Origin: Bacteroidota bacterium
Lineage (GTDB): Bacteria; Bacteroidota; Ignavibacteria; Ignavibacteriales; Ignavibacteriaceae
Reading direction: 5' to 3'
DNA: 64,000 nucleotides
NCBI GenBank assembly: GCA_021824145.1
Contig: JAKALM010000001.1
Coordinates: forward strand, 124,001 to 188,000
Position 1 is the first letter of the stretch. Every line of letters starts with the position of its first letter. Shown here one piece after another: positions 36,267 to 44,309 of this stretch. Below the pieces are notes generated by a model. That model made no database searches, was not told the DNA's origin, and saw only the letters and a list, made by a program, of their open reading frames with translations. The position numbers and the translations under genes were made by a program.

Positions 36267-36974
36267 TTATGGATTGAATTGATAAGTATAATTAAAGCCA
36301 ATTAACCATCCAATAATGGTTCCCATTGTAGTTCCCGCAACTGTAGTTATTGCTAAAACATAAAACGGCAATGCTTCATTTTTTTTATTTGAAGAAAAAA
36401 TTAAAGCGGATATACCGCCCGCATAACCTAATAATGCACTGCTGATAAACCCACTTAAAAAACCAGGAATCATTCCCAACCAGTTGTTTTTATAATTTAC
36501 AGTTTTCACTCTATCAATTGGGATTGATTCATTTATGTGTTTGAATAAAGAATATTTAACCGAAGAGTCGGGAAGTATTTCGATATTCTTTTCTTTCAAC
36601 TCATTTCCGTTTTTTAGTATTACTTTGAAATCAGGATGTAAAAAATTTGTGGTATAATAATATTTTATTTCTTTAATTTCATTTTTTGATATTGTCTTTT
36701 CAATTTCTTGAACGCGCTTTACAACGTTAAGAGTATCGTTTAAAATTACTGCGCCAAACGGGGCAGATAATGAGCTATCATTATATAAAGTTACTTTAAC
36801 ATTTTTGTTTTTTGCAAAATCATTAAAGCCTTCATAAAATTTTTCCTTTGAGGAAAAGTCTTTTAGTGTATAGGTTGAAGAACAACCGATTAGAAGTAAT
36901 GCAAATCCCAAAAAATTAAATAAAGCTATTTTATTAAAATAAGCATGTGCAACAAAATGTTTTATCATTTCCAC
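36267..36974 (-). CDS. Predicted lipoprotein with two C-terminal membrane segments
   Basis: 235 residues, family not recognised. The N-terminus is a lipoprotein-type signal with LIGC lipobox (Cys31). The middle is a mixed domain (FYEGFNDFAKNKNVKVTLYNDS) with alternating charged strands; residues about 165-232 hold two Gly/Ala-rich hydrophobic stretches (MIPGFLSGFISSALLGYAGG and TTVAGTTMGTIIGWLIGF) resembling glycine-zipper membrane segments. The N-terminal choice between the two closely spaced ATGs (36974 and 36968) is undecided. It belongs to a run of envelope genes of unknown role. Confidence 0.6.
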   Translation of the reverse strand: MEMIKHFVAHAYFNKIALFNFLGFALLLIGCSSTYTLKDFSSKEKFYEGFNDFAKNKNVKVTLYNDSSLSAPFGAVILNDTLNVVKRVQEIEKTISKNEIKEIKYYYTTNFLHPDFKVILKNGNELKEKNIEILPDSSVKYSLFKHINESIPIDRVKTVNYKNNWLGMIPGFLSGFISSALLGYAGGISALIFSSNKKNEALPFYVLAITTVAGTTMGTIIGWLIGFNYTYQFNP

Positions 36975-37010
36975 GGAAATATATACTCAAAGTACTATTA
37001 TAATTCTTGG

Positions 37011-37583
37011 CTAGAAAGAAAAATTCCAACCAAAATTTAATTTTAGTTTACTAATTAACATAAGTTTTTCATTGAGAACATTATAATAATTGTAGCCTAT
37101 ACCATACGTTCTGTCGCTGTTCAATGGTAATTCAAATTCAATTTCGGCAAAGGCAATTTTAGTTGCAAAAAATCCTATCCCTAAATCTCCGTTTATAAAG
37201 TCCTTTATATAATATTTCGAAGCCAGATTTCCCTCTCCTGATCCACCCGATACATAATAATAACTCATTCCGGCCATCAAATAAATTTTATTTAAAATCG
37301 GGTGTTTCAAGTTAAATCCAATATCAGGCCCGCTCCAATTATCGGCTAAGAAAATATAGCCTCCATAAATCTCAACTTGCATATTATTATTAAATTTATA
37401 ACCTAAATGAAGATATAAATCAACCGGAGGAAGAATATTGAAATCTAGTTTGTTGTAATTATTAGTAAGCAGGCAATTTACATCGAATGACGGACCCCAA
37501 TATGCGCCAGAATCTATTTGTGCATTGGTTAAATGGGTTGTTGTTAATATAACAATAAGAATTGATAGAATAGTTTTATTCAT
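37011..37583 (-). CDS. Predicted outer-membrane beta-barrel protein, function unknown
   Basis: 190 residues with a signal peptide (MNKTILSILIVILTTTHLTNAQ). The mature protein alternates hydrophobic and polar residues with aromatic ends of strands (LYLHLGYKFNNNMQVEIYGGYIF, LMAGMSYYYVSGG) and ends KLNFGWNFSF, a Phe-terminated strand typical of outer-membrane barrels. About eight strands are plausible. It begins 9 bases after the stop of the 37593-38738 lipoprotein gene, so the two are likely cotranscribed. Confidence 0.65.
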   Translation of the reverse strand: MNKTILSILIVILTTTHLTNAQIDSGAYWGPSFDVNCLLTNNYNKLDFNILPPVDLYLHLGYKFNNNMQVEIYGGYIFLADNWSGPDIGFNLKHPILNKIYLMAGMSYYYVSGGSGEGNLASKYYIKDFINGDLGIGFFATKIAFAEIEFELPLNSDRTYGIGYNYYNVLNEKLMLISKLKLNFGWNFSF

Positions 37584-37592
37584 TTATCTGCT

Positions 37593-38738
37593 CTAATAAT
37601 TTACCCACTGTTGAGTTCCATAATAAATATCCGTTACATACCAATTACCATTTGGCCAGTTACATGTTGTACAGTTTCCACTGCAGCTCCATTCAATAGT
37701 AACATATTGCTCCATTCTTGAGAGCCAACTGTTAGCCCAAGCAGAATAACTAAATTGCTCAAGAAGATCTATCCTATTATAATCTAACGCATATAACCAA
37801 ATATCGCTTAACCCTAAGCGGTTTGCAGCACCGAAACATTGACTATAATCTGAATAACCTGTTCCATCTTGATTATCCTCCAGGCTTATCCAATTTGCAA
37901 CATTTTTTGAACCATATCCATTCTTAAAATCGGTCCAAGCACTCGTTACATCTCCTTTATAAAAGTCATCCATAATATAAACTATAGGTATAGAGACAAG
38001 ATTTTCATAAGGATAATTTGGGCTATGCCAACTTGAAACAGTCAATGTTGTGGAAGGATAAGTATATAAAAAATTAATGAATGAAGCGAGATCACTTGAA
38101 GTCCAAGGATATGCACTTGATTCTTCTAATGGTTCATCAATAAAACATCTTGTAACAGGTTTGTCTGCAGAATAGATAGAATTAAATACATTTTCGGCTT
38201 CACCTACATTATTTCCTGTCACCCACATCATATTTTGATATTGAAAACCATTATTGTAAGCACTATCTCTATCGGGTGCATATTCAATCATAATTTCTCT
38301 AAAACCTAGACTATATGGTTGAGAAGGTGAGGTCCAATTTTGCCAAATACCCAAAGTTTTTCCATTTATAGGCTGATATTGGTTCTCTAATTCCCAATAC
38401 TGTTCTCCGTGCTGATTGCATGATGGAAGGTTAGGTTGCATAGTTCGGGTTGAAAAACTAATTGTATGCTTTGTGAGATATTCATCAATCTTATTCAACA
38501 TGCTTGCTGGGATATTTTTACTAAACAAAAAAGTCTTTCCGCTTTTGGGTAGCGTTATTACCGTATCCGCTGCATGATTTATAGAAGAAGTTGGCAATGC
38601 AACTGTCTTAGTCATTGGCTTCATCTCGCCCTTGTTATCTGTCGGCGTTGTAATAAGATTTTCATTACTGCAGCTTTGTAAAATAATTGTTAAACAAAAA
38701 GACACAAAGAAAATAGAAAAAAGTTTTATGTTTTTCAT
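37593..38738 (-). CDS. Lipoprotein of unknown function, possible TIM-barrel fold
   Basis: 381 residues with a lipoprotein signal peptide (LQSC lipobox, Cys23). I do not recognise the family. Segments such as FREIMIEYAPDRDSAYNNG, CFIDEPLEESS, LTVSSWHSPNYP, IVYIMDDFYKG and DIWLYALDYN alternate strands with acidic ends and helices, which resembles a TIM-barrel glycosidase-like layout. Acidic residues in FIDEPLE and YIMDDF could be catalytic, but this is inference. The C-terminus carries a four-Cys cluster (SCSGNCTTC). GGGAAG precedes the start. Heads a two-gene unit with the barrel protein at 37011. Confidence 0.55.
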   Translation of the reverse strand: MKNIKLFSIFFVSFCLTIILQSCSNENLITTPTDNKGEMKPMTKTVALPTSSINHAADTVITLPKSGKTFLFSKNIPASMLNKIDEYLTKHTISFSTRTMQPNLPSCNQHGEQYWELENQYQPINGKTLGIWQNWTSPSQPYSLGFREIMIEYAPDRDSAYNNGFQYQNMMWVTGNNVGEAENVFNSIYSADKPVTRCFIDEPLEESSAYPWTSSDLASFINFLYTYPSTTLTVSSWHSPNYPYENLVSIPIVYIMDDFYKGDVTSAWTDFKNGYGSKNVANWISLEDNQDGTGYSDYSQCFGAANRLGLSDIWLYALDYNRIDLLEQFSYSAWANSWLSRMEQYVTIEWSCSGNCTTCNWPNGNWYVTDIYYGTQQWVNY

Positions 38739-38842
38739 GATACTTCCCGCTGAATTGTAGTTATTGCTTTTAACTCAGGGAAAAGCTATAAAATTAATCC
38801 TTTAATAAACATAGGAAATTTTCCTATTTTAAAAACAAAGTT

Positions 38843-39463
38843 TTAGGTCAAGCTTATATTTAGTTTAAATATCTCGTTTACAGTTTTTAAGCCGAATTTT
38901 TGTTTTATGTTTTCTTTATGTGTGGAGATTGTCTTAGGACTTAGAAAAAGTTTTTCTGCTATATCTTTATTTTTATAACCCTCTTTTACAAGCTGTAATA
39001 TTTCGTTCTCGCGGGCTGTTAAGCCTTTTGTGTCTTTGTCATTTTCAGAAAGAAAATCTTTCACATATTTGCAGTAATATTTTTTACCCCTTGCCACGTT
39101 TATTATTGCTTCTTTCAGGTTTTTCATATCTGCTCTTTTACTTACTATTCCGTCAATGCCTTTGCTTTCAAAAAATCTTAAATATTCTTTATTAGTATTG
39201 TATGTATAAAGTATCTTTCCTGCGTAGCTGCAATACTCGTAGCCATTTTCTTTAGCCGGTATATTTTCTTTAATCATTTCGAACTCGTTATTCTTTAAAG
39301 AGCCGTCGTCAAAAACAACCACTTCACATTTCTTTCGGTGTTTATTATAATTGGCATAATCATCAAAGTCTGATAAAACTAATGGATCGTTTGTAAAGAA
39401 GCTAATAAGCGCAGCCAATACCGATGGCTGAGTTGAAAGAAACAAAGTTTTAATTTTGCGCAT
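38843..39463 (-). CDS. LuxR/NarL-type regulator with degenerate receiver domain
   Basis: 206 residues. C-terminal LuxR helix-turn-helix (about 142-203): LTARENEILQLVKEGYKNKDIAEKLFLSPKTISTHKENI. The N-terminal receiver-like domain keeps an Asp at the phosphoacceptor place (D52 or D53 in VVVFDDGS), a Thr in ILYTYN and a Lys in GIVSKRA, but the acidic pair normally after the first strand is absent (LFLSTQPS). It may respond to a signal without phosphorylation. No histidine kinase is near. A GGGGA site precedes the start. It is upstream of the unknown envelope genes and could control them; this is only positional. Confidence 0.85.
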   Translation of the reverse strand: MRKIKTLFLSTQPSVLAALISFFTNDPLVLSDFDDYANYNKHRKKCEVVVFDDGSLKNNEFEMIKENIPAKENGYEYCSYAGKILYTYNTNKEYLRFFESKGIDGIVSKRADMKNLKEAIINVARGKKYYCKYVKDFLSENDKDTKGLTARENEILQLVKEGYKNKDIAEKLFLSPKTISTHKENIKQKFGLKTVNEIFKLNISLT

Positions 39464-39589
39464 TATATTTTCCCCGCAACGTTTTTTATAAATAAAAGTT
39501 AAACAATATTTTATTAAACCGCATCAGTATAAGTACGTAATTTTACTAAGTTAAAAACTAATTAATCTTTTGCCTTTATTGTAAATTAA

Positions 39590-39617
39590 GTAGAGACGGA
39601 AAGCTTTCCGTCTCTAC
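39590..39617. repeat. 28-base perfect palindrome
   Basis: GTAGAGACGGAAAG followed by its exact reverse complement, with no loop. It lies 9 bases after the minus-strand stop at 39626. Sequences of the GTAGAGACGnnnnCGTCTCTAC type recur in several bacterial genomes as interspersed palindromes, from memory. It could also act as a transcription terminator for the gene at 39626. Confidence 0.75.
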
Positions 39618-39625
39618 ACGGGCAC

Positions 39626-40006
39626 TTACTTAGCAGCCTGTTGTTTTCTAACAGGTTTTTTCCTCTCGGATTTACGAGTGCCGCCAAGCTGTTCTATTTC
39701 GTTTGCGTCTTCGCCAAAAGCTGCAACCGCTCCGGCAAGTACTTTGGTGCACATCGAATTGAGCTTGTCTTCTTCAGCATCTATCTGGTTGCTTAATGCA
39801 TCAGCTTGTTTCAGCAGTTGATTATATTGGCTATTCAATGAAGTGCAAAGGTCAATCTGCGTTTTCATTTCTACAGATGACAACGCATTTCCATCACCGC
39901 CATAGTTGATGACTTTCTCTTTTTTCGTTTCTATTTCAGTCATCGCAATAAGCTTATCATTAGCTCTTTTTACAGCCTTAGAAGCCACGCGTTCTTTAAA
40001 AGCCAT
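39626..40006 (-). CDS. Coiled-coil protein of unknown function
   Basis: 126 residues, family not recognised. Basic N-terminus (MAFKERVASKAVKRANDKL), a central helical region with heptad pattern (LNSQYNQLLKQADALSNQIDAEEDKLNSM), then AAFGEDANEIEQLGGTRKSERKK and a Lys/Arg-rich tail ending in QQAAK. No signal peptide. A very strong AAAGGAGGA site suggests high expression. It is richer in G and C than its neighbours. The basic tails would suit nucleic-acid binding, but that is conjecture. It stands alone between a palindrome and a minisatellite. Confidence 0.65.
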   Translation of the reverse strand: MAFKERVASKAVKRANDKLIAMTEIETKKEKVINYGGDGNALSSVEMKTQIDLCTSLNSQYNQLLKQADALSNQIDAEEDKLNSMCTKVLAGAVAAFGEDANEIEQLGGTRKSERKKPVRKQQAAK

Positions 40007-40818
40007 TTTGTTATTCCTCCTTTCTGCATTTATTAAGATTAATAAATACCTCTATTAGGCAGCAGCCCTTTTCAATATTCTGTTATGCCGTCAGTCTATA
40101 TTAAGGCGCTAACCTAATAAAGTGCCATTTAAGTTCATTTTCTTCGTTTTCAGCTTGTTTTCTTCATTTCCGTACGTACGTTTCTTTGTTCCATACATTC
40201 GTTTCTTTATTCCGGATATTGGTTTCTTTATTACCGATGTCCGTTCCTTTGTTCTACATGTATGTTCCTTTATTACCAACATTCGTTTCTTTAATCCCTA
40301 TGTCTGAAGCTTAATTCAGTACGTCTGGAAATAATCTCACTATGTAAGGAGCTTTAATCCAAACATCTGTTTCTAATTTACATACATGTAATATTTAGAT
40401 CGGGATGTATGGAGAAAGAATTCAGATATAGGGAATTTAGTTTGCTTCATTCTCTACTTTGTTTTCTTCGTATAGAATTAAATTCTAAAACCGTATTTGA
40501 AATGAGTCTCGATGTTTGTTATTAAATCAAACATCCGGAAACAGCTAACCGGTACTTGAACTTTAAGAAACTAAAAACGCTTTTTATTATCTATTAAAAT
40601 TCTATTGGAATATCTGTGATGAGCCAAGTGAATTATTCCCTTTCGAACCCTTTAATATTAATTTGGCAATACATTATCAATATATCAAAATTTCGAAAAC
40701 AAACTAACTATTTTATAAATGATGATCAAGATTAAAACATCTTTTTGAAAAAAAATGTTTTAATAACTTTTAGTACTTTTATAACAAAAATATTTTCAAT
40801 TTAGATTAATCATTCACG
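40007..40818. other. Long non-coding stretch holding a minisatellite
   Basis: About 810 bases without a credible gene. It contains the 21-bp tandem array (40137-40305), a decayed continuation to about 40400 (for example GTTTCTAATTTACATACATG), and then featureless AT-rich DNA up to the acetyltransferase at 40819. The promoter of the gene at 39626 should be in the left end. Confidence 0.7.
40137..40305. repeat. 21-bp minisatellite with heptapeptide periodicity
   Basis: Six units of exactly 21 bases start at 40180, 40201, 40222, 40243, 40264 and 40285, consensus GTTTCTTTATTCCNNAYATTC, with one or two degenerate units to the left. Read on the minus strand the units translate as ETNVGNK-like heptapeptides (ETNVGNK, GTDIGNK, ETNIRNK, ETNVWNK) with one in-frame stop, suggesting a decayed coding repeat. 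Confidence 0.85.
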
Positions 40819-41385
40819 ATGAAATTAAAAGTAGACGGCAAAATATTTTTAAAAGATATTGAATTGAATTCTGCTCAAACAGTTTTTGATTTAATAAATT
40901 CATGCAGAGAGTATTTGGGCGAATGGCTGTCGTGGGTTGAAGAGACGCTTCAGTTAAATGATACCATACTTTATATTCATTCCGTTTCCGGACGCGATTT
41001 GTTCAACGGCAGATATGTTTTTGAAGTCTGGTATCAAAATAATCTTGCGGGCTTAATTGATTTTCACTGCGGAGATAAAATTAATAAGTCTGTTGAAATC
41101 GGCTATTGGCTTGGAGAAAATTACCAGGGCAAAGGAATAATGACACGGGCATGCACTGCCTGCATTAAATATGCTTTTACAAAATTAGATTTCAACCGAA
41201 TAGTAATAAAGTGCGCGCTTGGAAACGTAAAAAGCCAGGCAATTCCAAAGCGTCTTAATTTCAAATTTGAAGGCGTTGAGAGAGAAGGTCCAATAATAAA
41301 TTACCGCTTCAATGATTTGATGATCTTTTCTATGCTTAAAAAAGAATGGCCGCTGTCCGGTTCCTTGAATGTTCCTGTTGATTGA
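40819..41385 (+). CDS. RimJ/RimL-type GNAT N-acetyltransferase
   Basis: 188 residues, the size of RimL/YdaF-like acetyltransferases that modify the N-terminus of ribosomal proteins or other small substrates. Family features: KDIELNSAQTVFDLINSCREYLGEWLSWV near the N-terminus, NNLAGLIDFHCGD and EIGYWLGENYQGKGIMTRACTA (the acetyl-CoA loop), then FNRIVIKCALGNVKSQAIPKRLNFKFEG. Monocistronic, with a terminator about 70 bases downstream. The exact substrate is unknown. Confidence 0.9.
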   Translation: MKLKVDGKIFLKDIELNSAQTVFDLINSCREYLGEWLSWVEETLQLNDTILYIHSVSGRDLFNGRYVFEVWYQNNLAGLIDFHCGDKINKSVEIGYWLGENYQGKGIMTRACTACIKYAFTKLDFNRIVIKCALGNVKSQAIPKRLNFKFEGVEREGPIINYRFNDLMIFSMLKKEWPLSGSLNVPVD

Positions 41386-41455
41386 AATATATTTGCTCAG
41401 AACTTCAACCGAGTTTCATCAAATACCACACACAATGTGCGTATCAAATATCCTG

Positions 41456-41481
41456 GCAGAATATATATTCTGCTAATTTTA
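41456..41481 (+). terminator. Probable terminator after the RimL-like gene
   Basis: An 18-base palindrome (GCAGAATAT and its complement, 41456-41473) followed by TAATTTTA. It is 71 bases after the stop and 96 bases before trpB2. Confidence 0.6.
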
Positions 41482-41569
41482 TAAAATCAATAGTTTGAAT
41501 TAAGTTGAACGATTATACAAATAAAAATTTCAAATTCAGTAAAATATATTTCAATCAAAGGGACATAAC

Positions 41570-42937
41570 ATGAACAAAACAAAAAAAATTTTATTATCCG
41601 AAAAAGAAATTCCGGAAAAGTGGTACAATATTCAGGCGGATATGCCGAATCCGACTCTGCCTCCGCTTCATCCCGGCACAAAGCAGCCGGTCGGCCCAGA
41701 AGATTTAGCGCCGCTTTTTCCAATGGAATTAATTAAGCAGGAAGTTTCTAAAGAAAGATGGATTGATATTCCGGAAGAAGTAAGAGATGTTTACAAAATA
41801 TGGCGGCCAAGTCCATTGTTTAGAGCCTACGATTTTGAAAAGCTTCTCGGCACGCCTGCAAAAATTTATTATAAGTACGAAGGAGTAAGCCCGGCGGGTT
41901 CTCATAAACCAAACACAGCAGTGCCGCAGGCATATTATAATAAAATGGAAGGCGTAAAAAGATTAACTACAGAAACAGGCGCGGGACAGTGGGGAAGCGC
42001 ACTTAGCTTTGCATGCAATCATTTTGGAATCGATCTTGAAGTTTACATGGTAAAGGTAAGCTATGATCAAAAGCCGTACAGAAAATCGATGATGAAAACA
42101 TGGGGCGCAAATGTTTTTTCTTCACCGACAGATAAGACCGAATCTGGCAGAAAAATTCTTGCAGAAGATCCGAATTCTCCCGGCAGTCTTGGCATCGCTA
42201 TTTCGGAAGCAGTTGAACGCGCCGCGAAAGACGGCGGAACAAAATATTCTTTAGGCAGCGTATTAAATCATGTATTGATGCATCAAACAGTAATTGGACT
42301 TGAAGCAATAAAGCAAATGGAAATTGCAGGAGATTTTCCTGACATTGTTGTCGGATGTTTTGGAGGTGGTTCTAATTTCGGTGGAATATCATTTCCATTT
42401 CTCGGATTAAATTTCCGCGAAGGAAAAAAAGTTCGTGCTATTGCCGCTGAACCTTCATCGTGCCCAAAACTTACTAAAGGGCAATTCAGATATGACTTCG
42501 GAGATACAGTTGGTTTAACACCGCTTATTCCGATGTATACGTTAGGACATACTTTTATTCCGGAACCAATTCATGCCGGTGGATTGCGCTATCACGGAGC
42601 CGGAGCGATTGTTAGTCAATTATTAAAAGATAAACTAATTGAAGCGCAAGCATTTCATCAGCTTGAATGTTTTGATGCCGGTGTAAAGTTTGCAAGAACC
42701 GAAGGAATTATTCCTGCGCCGGAATCTACTCACGCAATTGCGGCTGTTGTAAAAGAAGCATTGAAAGCAAAAGAGGAAGGAACTTCGAAAACAATTTTGT
42801 TTAATCTTAGCGGTCATGGATATTTTGATATGAGCGCTTACGATGCTTACTTCTCTGGCAAATTAGTTGAGCATCATCTAACGGAAGAAGAACTTCATGC
42901 AGATTTGAAAAAATTGAACACACCAACGATTGAATAA
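41570..42937 (+). CDS. trpB2: Tryptophan synthase beta-like protein TrpB2
   Basis: 455 residues, the TrpB2 type, longer than TrpB1 (~400). Condenses indole with L-serine using PLP. The PLP lysine is K113 in [21 protein letters not shown] and [12 protein letters not shown] are the substrate and phosphate-binding loops. The N-terminal extension ([19 protein letters not shown]) is characteristic of TrpB2. There is no trpA or other trp gene adjacent, so it may act alone on free indole or on serine. A GGGA site precedes the ATG. A MITE-like repeat lies 20 bases after the stop. Confidence 0.94.
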   Translation: MNKTKKILLSEKEIPEKWYNIQADMPNPTLPPLHPGTKQPVGPEDLAPLFPMELIKQEVSKERWIDIPEEVRDVYKIWRPSPLFRAYDFEKLLGTPAKIYYKYEGVSPAGSHKPNTAVPQAYYNKMEGVKRLTTETGAGQWGSALSFACNHFGIDLEVYMVKVSYDQKPYRKSMMKTWGANVFSSPTDKTESGRKILAEDPNSPGSLGIAISEAVERAAKDGGTKYSLGSVLNHVLMHQTVIGLEAIKQMEIAGDFPDIVVGCFGGGSNFGGISFPFLGLNFREGKKVRAIAAEPSSCPKLTKGQFRYDFGDTVGLTPLIPMYTLGHTFIPEPIHAGGLRYHGAGAIVSQLLKDKLIEAQAFHQLECFDAGVKFARTEGIIPAPESTHAIAAVVKEALKAKEEGTSKTILFNLSGHGYFDMSAYDAYFSGKLVEHHLTEEELHADLKKLNTPTIE

Positions 42938-42956
42938 ATGATAATCTCACTTAGTC

Positions 42957-43086
42957 GGGGCTGTCCCAAAAGTAGAGTAGAAGTCATTGCGAGGAGTGAA
43001 ACGACGAAACAATCTTTTGTTTTTAATTCAAAATTCAGATCACTTCGCTTCTCTCGTGATGACAACATTACTTTTTGGACAGCCCC
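42957..43086. mobile_element. 130-bp MITE-like element with 18-bp terminal inverted repeats
   Basis: Ends GGGGCTGTCCCAAAAGTA (42957-42974) and TACTTTTTGGACAGCCCC (43069-43086) are complementary at 17 of 18 positions. Inside, GTCATTGCGAGGAGTGAAAC... (42983 on) is partly complementary to ...TTCTCTCGTGATGAC (43042-43063), a nested hairpin of the widespread type whose translation reads RSEATKQS. No transposase is encoded and I see no clear target-site duplication. Confidence 0.75.
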
Positions 43087-43109
43087 CTATTTAAGCTTTG
43101 TAAAAATGG

Positions 43110-43129
43110 ATGCCCGTTTTCACGGGCAT
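43110..43129. repeat. REP-like hairpin
   Basis: ATGCCCGT (43110-43117) and ACGGGCAT (43122-43129) with a four-base loop, inside GGATGCCCG...CGGGCATGACA. This resembles the common bacterial repeat whose translation is DSRFRGNDN; here MDARFHGHDN. It could terminate transcription on either side. Confidence 0.75.
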
Positions 43130-43171
43130 GACAATTTAAATCTTTAACTTTTAGTACACATATTCTTTTAT

Positions 43172-43810
43172 TTAAAACTTATTAGTTCCAACTATATTAA
43201 CTCCAATATTAATATTATCCGAAACTCTTGTTCCAAGAACCATATTCTGGACATTATATTTTGAAAGAGTAATACTGAAGTTTCCTGTAACTCCAAGAAG
43301 ATCGCCCGGTTCGCGGGTTTCAGTTTGCGGACTTTCGTCAAGATAAGTCATCGTTACTTCGGCAGTTACATCATTCGTTACTCCATGAAGAGTAAAGCCG
43401 CCGAGCACTTTTAATTTTAATTTATTCGGTGCAATCTTTTGAACATCTAAAACTTTTTTAATCTTAAAAGAAATGGTCGGATATTTTTCCGCATCAAGCC
43501 ATTTTGGAGCTTTGAGATCTTTATCTCTCATTCTAATTCCGGTTCCAAGTGATTCGGTTGGGACGGAAACTTCTCCTTGTAAAGTATTTTTAACATCACT
43601 TACGTTAAAGGAAACTTTACCGCTGACTTGAGTTGATAAACCATCAACTTCATCTAAAGGTGTAATGCTGGTGAATGTAGCCTGGTTTCTTCCTTTGTCG
43701 TCTTTAAACGAAAACTTCTGCACACCTTTTGCTTTTACATCAAAGCCTTGCGGGAAAATTGTAGCTGTAATAAACAAAAACAAAAATGATAAACTAATTA
43801 CCGATTTCAT
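43172..43810 (-). CDS. YceI-family periplasmic protein
   Basis: 212 residues with a signal peptide (MKSVISLSFLFLFITATIFPQ). YceI proteins are periplasmic beta-barrel (lipocalin-like) folds that bind polyisoprenoid or similar lipids. Seen here: KVSFNVSDVKNTLQGEVSVPTESL, MRDKDLKAPKWLDAEKYPTISFKI (the MRDxHLKs.fFdaekYP-type signature) and GGFTLHGVTNDVTAEVTMTY. The start overlaps the upstream membrane-protein gene by 17 bases, so the two are translationally coupled and may work together. Confidence 0.92.
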   Translation of the reverse strand: MKSVISLSFLFLFITATIFPQGFDVKAKGVQKFSFKDDKGRNQATFTSITPLDEVDGLSTQVSGKVSFNVSDVKNTLQGEVSVPTESLGTGIRMRDKDLKAPKWLDAEKYPTISFKIKKVLDVQKIAPNKLKLKVLGGFTLHGVTNDVTAEVTMTYLDESPQTETREPGDLLGVTGNFSITLSKYNVQNMVLGTRVSDNINIGVNIVGTNKF

Positions 43811-44075
43811 TTGCTGCCTTTCTTTTGCGCTTGAATAAAAAGAATAATATTGTTGAAGTTAAAATACTTATTGCCGAAACAACAAAAGTTAAATCCAATC
43901 CCCATATGAATTGATTTTTCCATTCTTTATAAGTTGTTCCAAACAGCGGATCCGTTTTTTCAACAAGCACTTTAGTTTGAGTAAAAACATACGTGCCGTC
44001 TGCAATCCAAATGATTAATGCAATAACAATTACACTTAATCCAGCGATGATAGTTATTTTTTGTTTTTTATTCAT
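43794..44075 (-). CDS. Small two-helix membrane protein, function unknown
   Basis: 93 residues. Transmembrane segments at about 8-25 (ITIIAGLSVIVIALIIWIAD) and 60-82 (TFVVSAISILTSTILFFLF), joined by a ~34-residue hydrophilic loop, then a basic tail KRKRKAANEIGN. I do not recognise a family. Its 3' end overlaps the yceI start by 17 bases; the loop between the helices would face the periplasm by the positive-inside rule, where YceI is located. Confidence 0.75.
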   Translation of the reverse strand: MNKKQKITIIAGLSVIVIALIIWIADGTYVFTQTKVLVEKTDPLFGTTYKEWKNQFIWGLDLTFVVSAISILTSTILFFLFKRKRKAANEIGN

Positions 44076-44309
44076 AAGAAATTTTGTTTTTGAAAAATTG
44101 CATTCGAATAATTAGTGATTCCAGCTTTAAAATATTAACCGAAAAGTAAATGTATCATTAACATAAAAAAATATATAGATTTAGCTCATGATAAAAAACA
44201 AACCGCTGTTAAAATGAATTGTTTTTTATAAATCCGATAAATGATAATTTTAGACGGTAAAATTTAATTATAGTTTAATCATTCAGAAAAATATTCTAAA
44301 AGATTGATA

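Noticed and set aside
36267-40006. Possible prophage or integrative element
   Set aside because: No integrase, transposase, structural phage gene, tRNA or attachment-site duplication was found.
40137-40305. Possible CRISPR array
   Set aside because: The 21-base units are contiguous and degenerate, with no separate spacers, and no cas gene is present.
40122-40307. 61-residue Phe-rich plus-strand frame
   Set aside because: It is the translation of the 21-bp minisatellite; there is no ribosome site and the composition is not protein-like.
42938-43147. 69-residue frame after trpB2
   Set aside because: Its translation (RSETTKQS, MDARFHGHDN) is the known artefact of repeat palindromes, not a protein.
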